Below the pieces are notes generated by a model. That model worked only from the letters and a program-made list of their open reading frames with translations, ran no database searches and had not been told where the DNA came from. A program made the translations under genes and the position numbers. DNA of 64,000 nt, taken from assembly GCA_036768485.1 (NCBI GenBank), contig JAVLUZ010000272.1, forward strand, positions 120,034 through 184,033, written 5' to 3'. Below are positions 53,481 through 64,000 of the stretch, in pieces; position 1 is the first letter of the stretch, and every line of letters begins with the position of its first letter. The DNA is from Mermis nigrescens (lineage: Eukaryota > Nematoda > Enoplea > Mermithida > Mermithidae).

Positions 53481-54473
53481 CTGTTTTATGTCTCTGCATC
53501 TATGTTGTGGAAAGGTAGGAATGTTTGGTTTTGTTCCCTAAATATCAGCCAGAAAAAATTAAATGGATAGAAAATGCCAGAAAATTGATTGAAAAGTAAA
53601 GATCACACTCACTTTAAATGCATTGCCTACCTCTCTAATCATGTTTCTACACAATTTTAATCACAGCTCAGCTCATAGGCTTTTATGACATATATGTAGA
53701 CCAATTTTGATGATGAATTAGGTTCAATCAAAAACTGATGAAAAATTATTTCTGATTACCTCTCCAATGCTTTGAAATCCAAAATTTTAGTACTAAAGCT
53801 ATATGAATTAATAGGTTTAGATCTTCTCAATGTTTAAAGAACCTTTTATAATTGAAAAAGTGCTTTGAAAAACANNNNNNNNNNNNNNNNNNNNNNNNNN
53901 NNNNNNNNNNNNNNNNNNNNNNNNNNNNNNNNNNNNNNNNNNNNNNNNNNNNNNNNNNNNNNNNNNNNNNNNNNGATTGATAGAAAACTAAGAGGTATTG
54001 TATTTAAAGTTCTTTTATTTTGTTATGAGCATTATAGCAAGCAAAGCAGGAGCCGATTGATTAGTGCATACAATCGTTTCGGGCATGCTAGTGTATCTAC
54101 ATTTAGTCTGTTTCAAGTCAACTTACGCTGTTTCCTACTGTTTTAAACCAACCATGTCTTCAATTGTCTTCGATGTTTGCTATTTCATTCAATTGGCTTG
54201 GAAGACTGTTAGTTTACTTAATATCATTTCCCATAGCTACTGCATAGCTAACGTGCTGCTGTTTCAATCATTGTTATGGTTGAATATTTATTTTAATCTG
54301 TTGGCCGCAAAATATACATCAATTTTTGCGTTGCTTAGAGAAAGTGTGATTTTTAGCAGATTTTCTGACTTTAGGTAGATTTTTCCTAGTCCCCTCCTTT
54401 TACATCCATAATAACTCTCACAATTCCAAGTATATTCATCTTTTTTGTTCCATCGGAGCATTTTTCTTGCTAG
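53481..54473. other. Gene-free stretch with assembly gap of 100 N
   Basis: N run at 53875-53974, a standard-size gap of unknown true length. The flanks are AT-rich without recognisable coding sequence; the frame that spans the gap is an artefact. Confidence 0.9.
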
Positions 54474-54670
54474 TAAATATATGTATACATAGATAGAGCT
54501 CATTTTTGGCAAAAAAAGCATGAAGCTTCAAGTCATTAGGATTCACTAATTAATTGATGACTATGAAAGATCAGATTATATTTTTAATTTAATAAGATTA
54601 TGCGCGCAGATTTCTAGAGGAAGGTGAATTTCTGCTGACCATGCTCATCTACTGTGATAAATATATCCCC

Positions 54671-55331
54671 TCAGTTATCCTTTATACTAAATGAATAATC
54701 AGTCAGGTAATCATTACCAAGAACACTACTAACTTTAAATGCATCCTTGAGCACCGAATTTGTGCAATTACAAATGCATTGATAGTCCTGCAACAGGAAA
54801 TAAGCATACTTGGTCCAAAGCCAGTGCGCTACACCACCAAGAGAGCCCAGCATCACTAAAGCACCATCTAACGTTAAACAGACTACTTTCTTTTTCTGAA
54901 TATTAAGTGCTTTAAACCATTTAAGTTTTCAGCAATTGATTGTGGATTCAAAGTGTTCTCTATTTGATTTCAGATCCCTTGATTAAATTTGTCAGATATA
55001 CAAGCAGCACTTTATAGTTTTTCTAGTCAGATCTTTCATTGATATTCAGAAAAGAGCTTCAGCTGGGGAGAATATACAACTTTTGGACTTTGCAACATAA
55101 GTGTTTATGCGTGCAACATTTTATAAGTTGAATAAGCTGAACAATCTTTTAATTTCAGTTTCAGCTTTTCTAGTAGTAGAACCTTCATTTATTTCACAAA
55201 ATAAGACATCTGTGAATCCTCAAGAGTATGGCAAAAATCAATTTTACAAATTGCCATCTCCTACTGCAGGGCAGCTTAGATATTCTTCATTATTCTGCAT
55301 ATTCAGGATATGCTTCTTACTGCAAGTGTAA
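54671..55331. pseudogene. Unidentified retroelement-like coding pieces, left arm (mirror at 59234-59880)
   Basis: Minus strand 54856-54671 reads LGSLGGVAHWLWTKYAYFLL and a Cys-rich end, resembling a membrane-proximal region. Plus strand 55101-55331 reads FYKLNKLNNLLISVSAFLVV and then a polar tail. Each has its mirror in the right arm. I cannot assign them with confidence; an env or gag-pol remnant of the gypsy element at the centre is possible. Confidence 0.3.
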
Positions 55332-56179
55332 TTGTAACGCGGATAATGCAAAAGCTTAGTAGCTTAATTTTACTTCTCTGCTGTTGAGGATTAATATTCA
55401 AGCTAGCTGACTTTATTTCCTTTGCTTTTATTACATTTTAAATGAGCTAATACTTTGCTGCTGATTAGTGTATTGCTACCTAGATTGTTCCTACAGAGTG
55501 GATTTAAAATTAAAGACAACACAAAGTATATCTACTTACCTTTTACTTCTTCACTAGAAAAACATAGAGGTGATGACGGAACACAAAATCTATCTTAGGG
55601 GACCGGAAAATGGAAACTTGGACAATACTAAGTGGAACATATTGAGGGTGAAAAATGGAGAAGTGGGCAAAAATGCTGAAATTATTAATTATTTATACAA
55701 CTTGCTTAATAGGTAGATATGCGGGTCCAGAAATCTAATTTAAGAGTTTGCAAAAAAGCAGAAATACAATGCTTAAACAAAATATGTGATTTGACTCAAA
55801 AAGTGTTATCAGAACATGAAGCATTTCCATGATTTCTAAATATAGTACCTGAGAATATCTTTTTCAAATTCTTTGTCCCTTTAATGTTGCCGCTCTTTGA
55901 CATCTTCCTTCTTTAAGGTGAATGTCTTCATTTGCCCAATATGATCTTGATTAGGCTATCTTCCAAGTCATTATAGCTTTGTTGTCTTTGACCATTCTGT
56001 GATTTGTCCTCAGTCTTAATCAGTTATTTGTGACTGTGTGTGCTGGCTTTGTTTGGATCCCAGCTACTGAGATGTCCAAATCATTCTGGGACAAATCCAT
56101 GGAGAGGCAAGTCAAATAAGTCATTTGTTGTGAAGTCTTTTCCAGTGTCATCACAATCTGGTATTTTTGTATCTTCATT

Positions 56180-56522
56180 TATCTCATCAACCATGCATTC
56201 AACTGATTGATTAGTGGTACAGCTATGAGCTGGTGATGTGATACTTCTCTGAAGTATTTGTAATCTGTTTCATTGCATGTGTTTTCAAATTGAATAATAA
56301 AGTTAGATCCAAAAGTGAAGGGATATCACTATTTTCTTCTATATACATGTGGACTATTTCTTCAATGTTATGTGTTTTTATAGTGATATAGGCCTCATCT
56401 ATTAGATTAATATCCTGATTTTTGAGAAATGTTTTATGTATGTGAAGGTCTGGTATGAGTTTATCTGCTTCTGGAATAAGCATGGAGCCTGGGACATTAC
56501 TATCATAGGTGGGCAACACCAA
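56180..56522 (-). pseudogene. Acidic ORF of unknown function in the palindrome (mirror at 58040-58400 +)
   Basis: Open for about 99 codons on the minus strand: SMLIPEADKLIPDLHIHKTF, DINLIDEAYITIKTHNIEEI, YIEENSDIPSLLDLTLLF. The N-terminus runs into the M1 MITE, so the original start lies elsewhere. Beyond the stop the protein-like pattern continues (DGTGKDFTT-like, LFDLPLHGFVPE). A gag or linker piece of the surrounding gypsy element is possible. Confidence 0.35.
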
Positions 56523-56767
56523 AATTCTGGGGGGGGTGGGGCTGGAAAAATTTTTAAAAGGTCAAAAAATGGTCTTAAAAGTGGTCGTATGGCAAAAAAA
56601 CACCACTTTTCGACGTTTCTCATCAAGCACTATCCAATGGCATCAAACAATTGCTAAAAAAAGCAAGAAAATTTTTTTTCTAGGGGGAGGTATTTTGATT
56701 TCTAGGGGGGGGTATTTCAACTTCTGGGGGTGGGTGCATACCCCCAATCCCCCCACGCCCATGTGTG
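56504..56767 (+). mobile_element. M1 MITE copy, left palindrome arm
   Basis: Starts CATAGGTGGGCAAC and ends CACGCCCATGTGTG, flanked by ATTACTAT (56496-56503) and ATTACCAT (56768-56775). It is the mirror of 57799-58058. Confidence 0.92.
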
Positions 56768-57089
56768 ATTACCATCCAAAACAGCAAATAATTTAGCATG
56801 ATTGTAAAAAGAAATGCAGAACTGCTCAGTGCTTGAGATCAGATTCAGTGGTTTTGATTAGTAAGCACTTATGCTAATGCTAATGTTTATAATTTAATAA
56901 GATATATATGCAATGTATATAGTATAATGCTACAACTGCTATTTGGTATTGGTCATCTTTTACCAAATCTGCATCACTGGAGTTTGAGTCAAAATCATAT
57001 TTATTTGCTGCTTTGCAACACTTTTTTAGGTTATCTGGGCGACCTAATGTTGTCTTTTTCTGATTTGCCTTAGGTTTTGATTGAACCAC

Positions 57090-57480
57090 TTGATTTGGCT
57101 GTGCTAGTGTTGGATAAAGTTGGTGTTGACTGTGTTGGTCCAATGCCACAGACTAAAAACAGAAATAGGCTTGTGGTTGTGTTTATCAATTATTTTGCAA
57201 AATAAATTGAAGCTTCATTATTTCTATCATTAAATTTGATGTAAAGTTGGTACTCCTATCCAACTGCAAAATTTGGGGTGCTCCATGAGGATACATGATT
57301 TTTGTTATAAATAGCTTTGCTATTGTATGTGCAGTGATGTTTGGTACTGCAGAAGCTTCAATTTATTTTGCAAAATAATTGATAAACACAACCACAAGCC
57401 TATTTCTGTTTTTAGTCTGTGGCATTGGACCAACACAGTCAACACCAACTTTATCCAACACTAGCACAGCCAAATCAAGT
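57090..57480 (-). pseudogene. int: Gypsy integrase core at the palindrome centre
   Basis: Minus strand from about 57465: LDKVGVDCVGPMPQTKNRNR and LVVVFINYFAK (first catalytic Asp), then through the 135-bp spacer AHTIAKLFITKIMYPHGAPQ and LQLDRSTNFTSN (second Asp). On the plus strand at 57105-57220 the mirrored copy has only the first half. So the complete core is read on the minus strand and the left arm is the duplicated part. Confidence 0.75.
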
Positions 57481-57798
57481 GGTTCAATCAAAACCTAAGG
57501 CAAATCAGAAAAAGACAACATTAGGTCGCCCAGATAACCTAAAAAAGTGTTGCAAAGCAGCAAATAAATGATTTTGACTCAAACTCCAGTGATGCAGATT
57601 TGGTAAAAGATGACCAATACCAAATAGCAGTTGTAGCATTATGCTATATACATTGCATATATATCTTATTAAATTATAAACATTAGCATTAGCATAAGTG
57701 CTACTAATCAAAAACCACTGAATCTGATCTCAAGCACTGATCAGTTCTGCATTTCTTTTTACAATCATGCTAAATTATTTGCTGTTTTGGATGGTAAT

Positions 57799-58058
57799 CA
57801 CACATGGGCGTGGGGGTTGGGGGGTATGCACCCACCCCCAGAAGTTGAAATACCCCCCCCTAGAAATCAAAATACCTCCCCCTAGAAAAAAAATTTTCTT
57901 GCTTTTTTGAGCAATTGTTTGATGCCATTGGATAGTGCTTGATGAGAAACGTCAAAAAGTGGTGTTTTTTTGCCATACGACCACTTTTAAGACCATTTTT
58001 TGACCTTTTAAAAATTTTTCCACCCCACCCCCCAGAATTTTGGTGTTGCCCACCTATG
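57799..58058 (-). mobile_element. M1 MITE copy, right palindrome arm
   Basis: Starts CACACATGGGCGTGGG and ends GCCCACCTATG, flanked by ATGGTAAT at 57791-57798 and 58059-58066. Confidence 0.94.
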
Positions 58059-60467
58059 ATGGTAATGTCCCAGGCTCCATGCTTATTCCAGAAGCAGATA
58101 AACTCATACCAGACCTTCACATACATAAAACATTTCTCAAAAATCAGGATATTAATCTAATAGATGAGGCCTATATCACTATAAAAACACATAACATTGA
58201 AGAAATGGTCCACATGTATATAGAAGAAAATAGTGATATCCCTTCACTTTTGGATCTAACTTTATTATTCAATTAGAAAACACATGCAATGAAACAGATT
58301 ACAAATACTTCAGAGAAGTATCACATCACCAGCTCATAGCTGTACCACTAATCAACCAGTTGAATGCATGGTTGATGAGATAAATGAAGATACAAAAATA
58401 CCAGATTGTGATGACACTGGAAAAGACTTCACAACAAATGACTTATTTGACTTGCCTCTCCATGGATTTGTCCCAGAATGATTTGGACATCTCAGTAGCT
58501 GGGATCCAAACAAAGCCAGCACACACAGTCTACAAATAACTGATTAAGACTGAGGACAAATCACAGAATGGTCAAAGACAACAAAGCTATAATGACTTGG
58601 AAGATAGCCTAATCAAGATCATATTGGGCAAATGAAGACATTCACCTTAAAGAAGGAAGATGTCAAAGAGCGGCAACATTAAAGGGACAAAGAATTTGAA
58701 AAAGATATTCTCAGGTACTATATTTAGAAATCATGGAAATGCTTCATGTTCTGATAACACTTTTAGAGTCAAATCACATATTTTGTTTAAGCGTTGTATT
58801 TCCGCTTTTTTGCAAACTCTTAAATTAGATTTCTGGACTCGCATATCTACCTATTAAGCAAGTTGTATAAATAATTATAATTTCAGCATTTTTGCCCACT
58901 TCTCCATTTTTCACCCTCAATATGTTCCACTTAATATTGTCCAAGTTTCCATTTCCGATTCGCCCCTAAGATAGATTTTGTGTTCCGTCATCACCTCTAT
59001 GTTTTTCTAGTGAAGAAGTAAAAGGTAAGTAGATATACTTTGTGTTGTCTTTAATTTTAAATCCACTCTGTAGGAACAATCTAGGTAGCAATACACTAAT
59101 CAGCAGCAAAGTATTAGCTCATTTAAAATGTAATAAAAGCAAAGGAAATAAAGCAAGCTAAGCTTGAATATTAATCCTCTACAGCAGAGAAGTAAAATTA
59201 AGCTAGTAAACTTTTGCATTATCCGCGTTACAATTACACTTGCAGTAAGAAGCATATCCTGAATATGCAGAATAATGAAGAATATCTAAGCTGCCCTGCA
59301 GTAGGAGATGGCAATTTGTAAAATTGATTTTTGCCATACTCTTGAGGATTCACAGATGTCTTATTTTGTGAAATAAATGAAGGTTCTACTACTAGAAAAG
59401 CTGAAACTGAAATTAAAAGATTGTTCAGCTTATTCAACTTATAAAATGTTGCATGCCTTAAACACTTCTGTTGCAAAGTCCAAAAGTTGTATATTCTCCC
59501 CAGCTGAAGCTCTTTTTCTGAATATCAATGAAAGATCTGACTAGAAAAACTATAAAGTGCAGCTTGTATATCTGACAAATTTAATCAAGGGATCTGAAAT
59601 CAAATAGAGAACACTTTGAATCCACAATCAATTGCTGAAAAACTTAAATGGTTTAAAGCACTTAATATTCAGAAAAAAGAAAGTAGTCCGTTTAACGTTA
59701 GATGGTGCTTTAGTGATGCTGGGCTCTCTTGGTGGTGTAGCGCACTAGCTTTGGACCAAATATGCTTATTTCCTGTTGCAGGACTATCACTGCATTTGTT
59801 ATTGCACAAATTTGGTGCTCAAGGATGCATTTAAAGTTAGTAGTGTTCTTGGTAATGATTACCTGACTGATTATTCATTTAGTATAAAGGATAACTGAGG
59901 GGATATATTTATCACAGTAGATGAGCATGGTCAGCAGAAATTCACCTTCCTCTAGAAATCTGCGCGCATAATCTTATTAAATTAAAAATATAATCTGATC
60001 TTTCATAGTCATCAATTAATTAGTGAATCCTAATGACTTGAAGCTTCATGCTTTTTTTGCCAAAAATGAGCTCTATCTATGTAAACATATATTTATTAAG
60101 ATGAAATTTTCAATCATTTAATCCCTATGTTGTAATTGTATGTTTGCATGATTTATAGTCAATAATGATGTAAAAGCTGCTCCAAAATTATACTATGTGC
60201 ATTTTGTAGCAAAATTCAATTTTTACTATACTCAAACAAAGTCTATGTGATTTGATTGAATATTTGACACAGTGCTATAATGTGAATCATTTGGAATGGA
60301 TTGCAGAGGAAATCAAAAGTGTTTTTTGTGTTCCTCATAGAATTATTGAAATCCAGTGAGCACTTTTCTTAAGTTCAGCATTCATAAAGAGAAATTTGCA
60401 GAGCAAGGTATTTGTAGTCAGAGGGGTAAAACCAAGGTGCTTCTTATTCATATAATCCTTTTATAGC

Positions 60468-60468
<1 letters not shown>

Positions 60469-60520
<52 letters not shown>

Positions 60521-60521
60521 T
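60469..60521 (+). repeat. Microsatellite (TTA)n, about 17 units
   Basis: Uninterrupted ATT/TTA trinucleotide repeat. Confidence 0.98.
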
Positions 60522-61258
60522 AATTATTGATTGTTATTACTTATTGATTGATTATTATTTATTCTGCTCATGCATGCATATTTCTAAGCTGGCTGTCACG
60601 TTTTCACATTGTCAATAATTTGTAAAATCACTGCCCGTCATAAAGGAATTTCTTCTGCTGAAGGAAGCAGCCTGGGATTCAATAGCAGCAGTAGGACCTT
60701 TTTGGTTTTCTTTTCAAATTACATCAGATGAGTCCTATATAAATGCAGGCATGCAGCAACCATGCATGCACGGTGTGGGAATTCTTGACCATAGTGAAAA
60801 CAAGAATCATTTCCAAAATGCTTCTTTTGGGCTTAGGGCTCAAAAATGCTAAATGTGTTTCAAAAAATTGTTTTTAGCATCCCTAGATGATGAAAACATA
60901 AAATTCAACAAAATTATAGCCAAAAATGACAGTTTGGTGAAAAGCACTGAAAACATTGACACTTTTGACTTTGCTGAAATGAGAAAATTTCATGATTTTT
61001 CTGGAAAAAATGCTAATTCTGGGGGGGCAAAAACGTTTTGTAGTGATTAAAGCTCCAATGCTCCTTGATAATGGCAGCAATACTTCATTTGTGTTTTTGC
61101 TTTATTATTTGCTCAATTTATTGCATTCATCTGAAACCTTGATGTTGCACCTCCAAACCAGGCGTGTAGCTCCGAGTGGACTGGGGGACCCGAACCCCCA
61201 AAAATTTTGGAAAAGTAAATTTTTTACCTAAGACCTCACCCAGGGAACAACTTAGCAC

Positions 61259-61532
61259 CAGATGTGGGCAGCAAGAAAATCCTGGAGGGGGGAGTGCAAG
61301 ATTTTTCAAAGTTAAAAAAGTGGCCTTAAGAATGGTGGTATGGTGATAAAAACACCATTTTTTGACATTTCTCATCAAGCACTATCCATTGGCATCAAAA
61401 AATTGCGAAAAAAAGAAAAAACTCTTCAAAAATTGAAATCCGGGGGGGGGTGGGCATTTTGATTTCTGGGGGGGTATTTTGGTTTCTGGGGGATGCATAC
61501 CCCTGAACCCCCTCCTTCACACCCAGGTGTGC
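61259..61532 (+). mobile_element. M1 MITE copy
   Basis: Starts CAGATGTGGGCAGC and ends CACACCCAGGTGTG, flanked by CTTAGCAC (61251-61258) and CTTGGCAC (61533-61540). Confidence 0.9.
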
Positions 61533-62317
61533 TTGGCACCCAGTCCTTTTTCTTGTGTGTGCACATTTACATATGCAATGCGGTAATTTTAAAATAATAA
61601 AGAAATTTTAGTTTACACAACAGTTATTAACATTTAATCCGTTTAAATAGTCTGTTCATTGGCTGATTACATTAAAGTCATCTTCACTTCAGTTTAATGG
61701 AAAAGTTGTGGCATTTATGGACTAGTGTTTTTGTGCATGTGTATGTATTTGAGTCTCTCATTTTTGTTGTAGGTACTTTGTCTCGATTTATTTGCAATGC
61801 CATTCAAAAAAATTCAAGTTGACATGCAGTAAAACTGCAAATTTGTATTTATTTTTGCAGTCCGCTTTCAACACTGATCTTTGACTTTATTATTTGAATA
61901 AATTGCGTTTTGTAGGGGAATGGATATTGTGCCAATAAATTGAAGTGGACCAAAAGTTGTTTTTCATAAGATAATTTACAATCACTTCTCAATATTTTTT
62001 AACATATCCTCTCCCACCAGGAAATTATTTTCACATCAGTATTTTTCTATATCTGGTATTTCAAAGTAGATTAAATGTTGAGGGTGGGGCTTGAATAATT
62101 GACTAGAAAAAGTAAAAGATGTTCTGAATTTGTCCAAATCAAACAGAAAATCAACAAAATTGTGACTTAGTTTTTATAATTCATTGATGCAAAATGATAA
62201 GAAATGCTAAAAGGTTGTTGCAATAATTCTGGCGTACACTTATTTAAAGAGCGTGTTAATTCACAACATTTCTACTGTTTTGATGTTTGGTATCAGAAAA
62301 TGTAGTTCTTAATTTTT

Positions 62318-64000
62318 AAGATGGCTCAAAGCAAGCTTGGCTGCTTTTTTAAAAATCTACAAACAATACTGATGAAGGAAATGCACCTGCCATACAAACT
62401 GGAACTGCTCCACTTGCTATTTCGCCTGATTTACCCAAGACCAAAAAATCAGCACACGCTTACTCAATGACTTGGGTTCAAAAATAGAGGGTCCTATGCA
62501 GCCTAGTTTAACTAAATTCCGCTCAACAGAATTTAGTAATGGAAGAAATTTATCTTTCTGTGTTGATTGGTTTGCAAAATATAATTGGATGGAATATTCT
62601 TCATCAACTGACACAGCTTACTGTTTTCCTTGCCATAATTTTTTGTTTGGTGGCTGCACATGTGATGCCTCTACAAAAGCTGGTTTTAGATTATGAAAAA
62701 ATGCTCATGAAAAATGCATTAAGCATTCCAATCTACTACACACAAAACAGAAATGGTCACATGGGAAAGTTTCCATGCCTCCCAACACAGTGGTACAATT
62801 TGTACCAGCTTGTCTAGTCTTTCCTAGGAAAACGATTGAACAAAATCTTTGCTACTTGTCATATATTGTAGAAGCTGTATGTTATTTGGCTTGTCAAGGG
62901 CTGGCTTTTTGTGGAGATAATGAAATGGAGGGAGCTCTTAATCAGGGAAAGTTTAAGGAATTGATTACGTCATATTCTAAAATTGAATAATTTCTTTTGG
63001 AAAAATTTCAAAAATGCCAGAAAATTCTAATTATTTGAGCCCCACAATTCAAAATGAAATAATAACAATTATGGCCAATCCTGTTAGAAAAGAAATCATA
63101 ACCGAAATTCAAAATTCTGGCATGATGGCAATCATGGCGGACAAAACTAGGGATATTTCACAAAAAGAACAGCCCAGCTTTTGTGTTGGATATGTTGCGG
63201 CCGATTTTTCCCCACAAGAAGAATTTTTAGGATTAAAGCACATTTCTAAGTTTGATTTTGCCTCACTGTATGTGGGCAGCAAGAAAATTCTGGGGGGAGT
63301 GCAAGATTTTTCAAATGTTAAAAAAATGGCCTTGAAAGTGATGGTATGGCAAAAAACACCATTTTTCGACATTTCTCATTGAGCACTACCTATTGGCATC
63401 AAAAATTGTGAAAAAACAAAATAAATTTATAAAAATTGAATTGGGGGGATATTTTGGTTCCTTTGGCGAGGGGGTTGCATACCCCTCCTGAACCCCCTAT
63501 GCCCAGCTGTGTGCCTCACTTGCTGATGCTATTTTTGCTCAACTACAAAAATTGGGACTTCCAAATGTGCCAATGATAGCTCAGTGCTACGACAGTGCTT
63601 CAGTTATGTCCGGCAAGCTCAGTGGAGTACAAAATTGTATCCGGGAAAAATTTCTTGTTGCTGTGTACGTCCACTGTCATGCACGTTGACTAAATCTAGT
63701 CCTCATTGATTGTGTCAAAAATATTTCCTTAGCTGGAGAATTTTTTGCTTTAGTGCAAAGGCTTTATGTGTTCTTATTGTGGTCTAAGGTTCATGAAATT
63801 TTTGTGGATACTCAGAAACGACTTAAGCTTCCAATTCATGAGCTAGGTTGACTGTTGGACACTAGGTGGGCTTGAAGATGGTGGAATGTTTTTGTTATTT
63901 TTGACCAATTTTCCATCCTGCTCAAAACTTTAGAACCATGCTCTTCTGATTCTGACAAAGATGTCATTGTTACTTGTTGTGTATTTTTTGCCAAATAAGT
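62318..64000 (+). pseudogene. hAT transposase (ZMYM1/TTF-zinc-finger type), degenerate, cut by window end
   Basis: Begins near 62318 (MAQSKLGCFFK). It then reads FCVDWFAKYNWMEYSSSTDT and YCFPCHNFLFG, a TTF-type zinc-finger pattern, then IMADKTRDISQKEQPSFCVG, the first catalytic region (Asp in MADxTxD), and EEFLGLKHIS. An M1 MITE (63267-63511) interrupts it. After it come IAQCYDSASVMSGKLSGVQN (second catalytic Asp), YVHCHAR and LNLVLIDCVKN, and a degenerate WW-type region near 63870. The C-terminal dimerisation region would lie beyond the window. Several stops make it inactive. Confidence 0.88.
63267..63511 (+). mobile_element. M1 MITE copy inside the hAT transposase
   Basis: Starts TGTATGTGGGCAGC and ends GCCCAGCTGTG, flanked by TGCCTCAC at 63259-63266 and 63512-63519. 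Removing it rejoins the transposase frame (FASL then ADAIFA). Confidence 0.92.

Larger units (their letters stand above)
54474..60095. repeat. 5.6-kb near-perfect palindrome
   Basis: The left arm 54474-57216 and right arm 57352-60095 (about 2,743 bp each) are reverse complements with only scattered differences, around a 135-bp spacer at 57217-57351. Both arms carry the same M1 MITE insertion, so the inversion-duplication came after that insertion. The centre lies in a gypsy integrase. It could be a real recent inverted duplication or an assembly product next to the gap. Confidence 0.92.
60096..62317. other. Gene-free region with microsatellite and a MITE
   Basis: Apart from the TTA repeat (60469-60521) and the M1 MITE (61259-61532), this stretch shows no coding region. 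A partial M1-like TTCTGGGGGGGCAAAAAC lies near 61016, and a CTCCGAGTGGACTGGGGGAC block near 61170 looks like part of another repeat. Confidence 0.55.

Noticed and set aside
53865..54146. ORF spanning the N gap
   Set aside because: The middle third is N; the frame is an artefact.

Overview
This window is a mosaic of nested mobile elements and endogenous virus-like sequence in an AT-rich animal genome. I find no ordinary host gene. The element types (Polinton/adintovirus-like, mariner, hAT, PIF-Harbinger, MULE, Ty3/gypsy with an env-like ORF, many MITEs) point to an invertebrate, perhaps an arthropod. The sequence alone does not fix the species. Nearly every coding region carries stops or frameshifts.

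Layout. 1-8306: part of a Polinton-like element (A) with a broken protein-primed DNA polymerase B (pPolB) on the + strand, a mirrored pPolB start at the left edge, and two successive Polinton-type ends at 7884 and 8306. 8406-12765: a compact, mostly minus-strand virion gene cluster (C): major capsid protein, pX-like protein, two conserved small proteins, packaging ATPase, and a divergent TATA-binding-protein (TBP) homologue. 12.3-13.4 kb: tandem repeats. 13744-16022: a hAT-type element holding a MITE-in-MITE and a palindromic TA-flanked MITE. 16461-29003: a Ty3/gypsy element split by a mariner (17117-18412), a PIF-Harbinger (22201-26205) and a MITE. 29.2-31.5 kb: an orphan ORF, a MITE and a 1.56-kb foldback. 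31.86-52.7 kb: a MULE-type element with PHD-finger and cysteine-protease-like regions, cut in its transposase by Polinton-like element B (32575-49954; 17,380 bp; 6-bp duplication GAAATA; termini starting AG). B carries pPolB, a TBP homologue, two F-box genes, small secreted or membrane proteins and a candidate spliced gene, but no recognisable capsid, ATPase, protease or integrase gene. 52.8-53.5 kb: tandem repeat. 53875-53974: 100-N gap. 54474-60095: near-perfect 5.6-kb palindrome holding gypsy integrase sequence at its centre. 62318-64000: hAT transposase pseudogene with a MITE inside.

Main biological point: TBP homologues occur twice in Polinton-type sequence, once beside capsid and ATPase genes (11755-12273) and once in a pPolB element (34084-34650). 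Virion genes of cluster C repeatedly carry the same TATA motif (TATAAATACT, or TCTATAAATACT in full) about 36-46 bases upstream of the start codon, and B has a near-identical copy (TCTATAAACACT). This suggests a virus lineage with its own TATA-recognition factor and a matching promoter code. F-box genes in B suggest use of host ubiquitin ligases. These are inferences from reading sequence; no search or alignment could be run.
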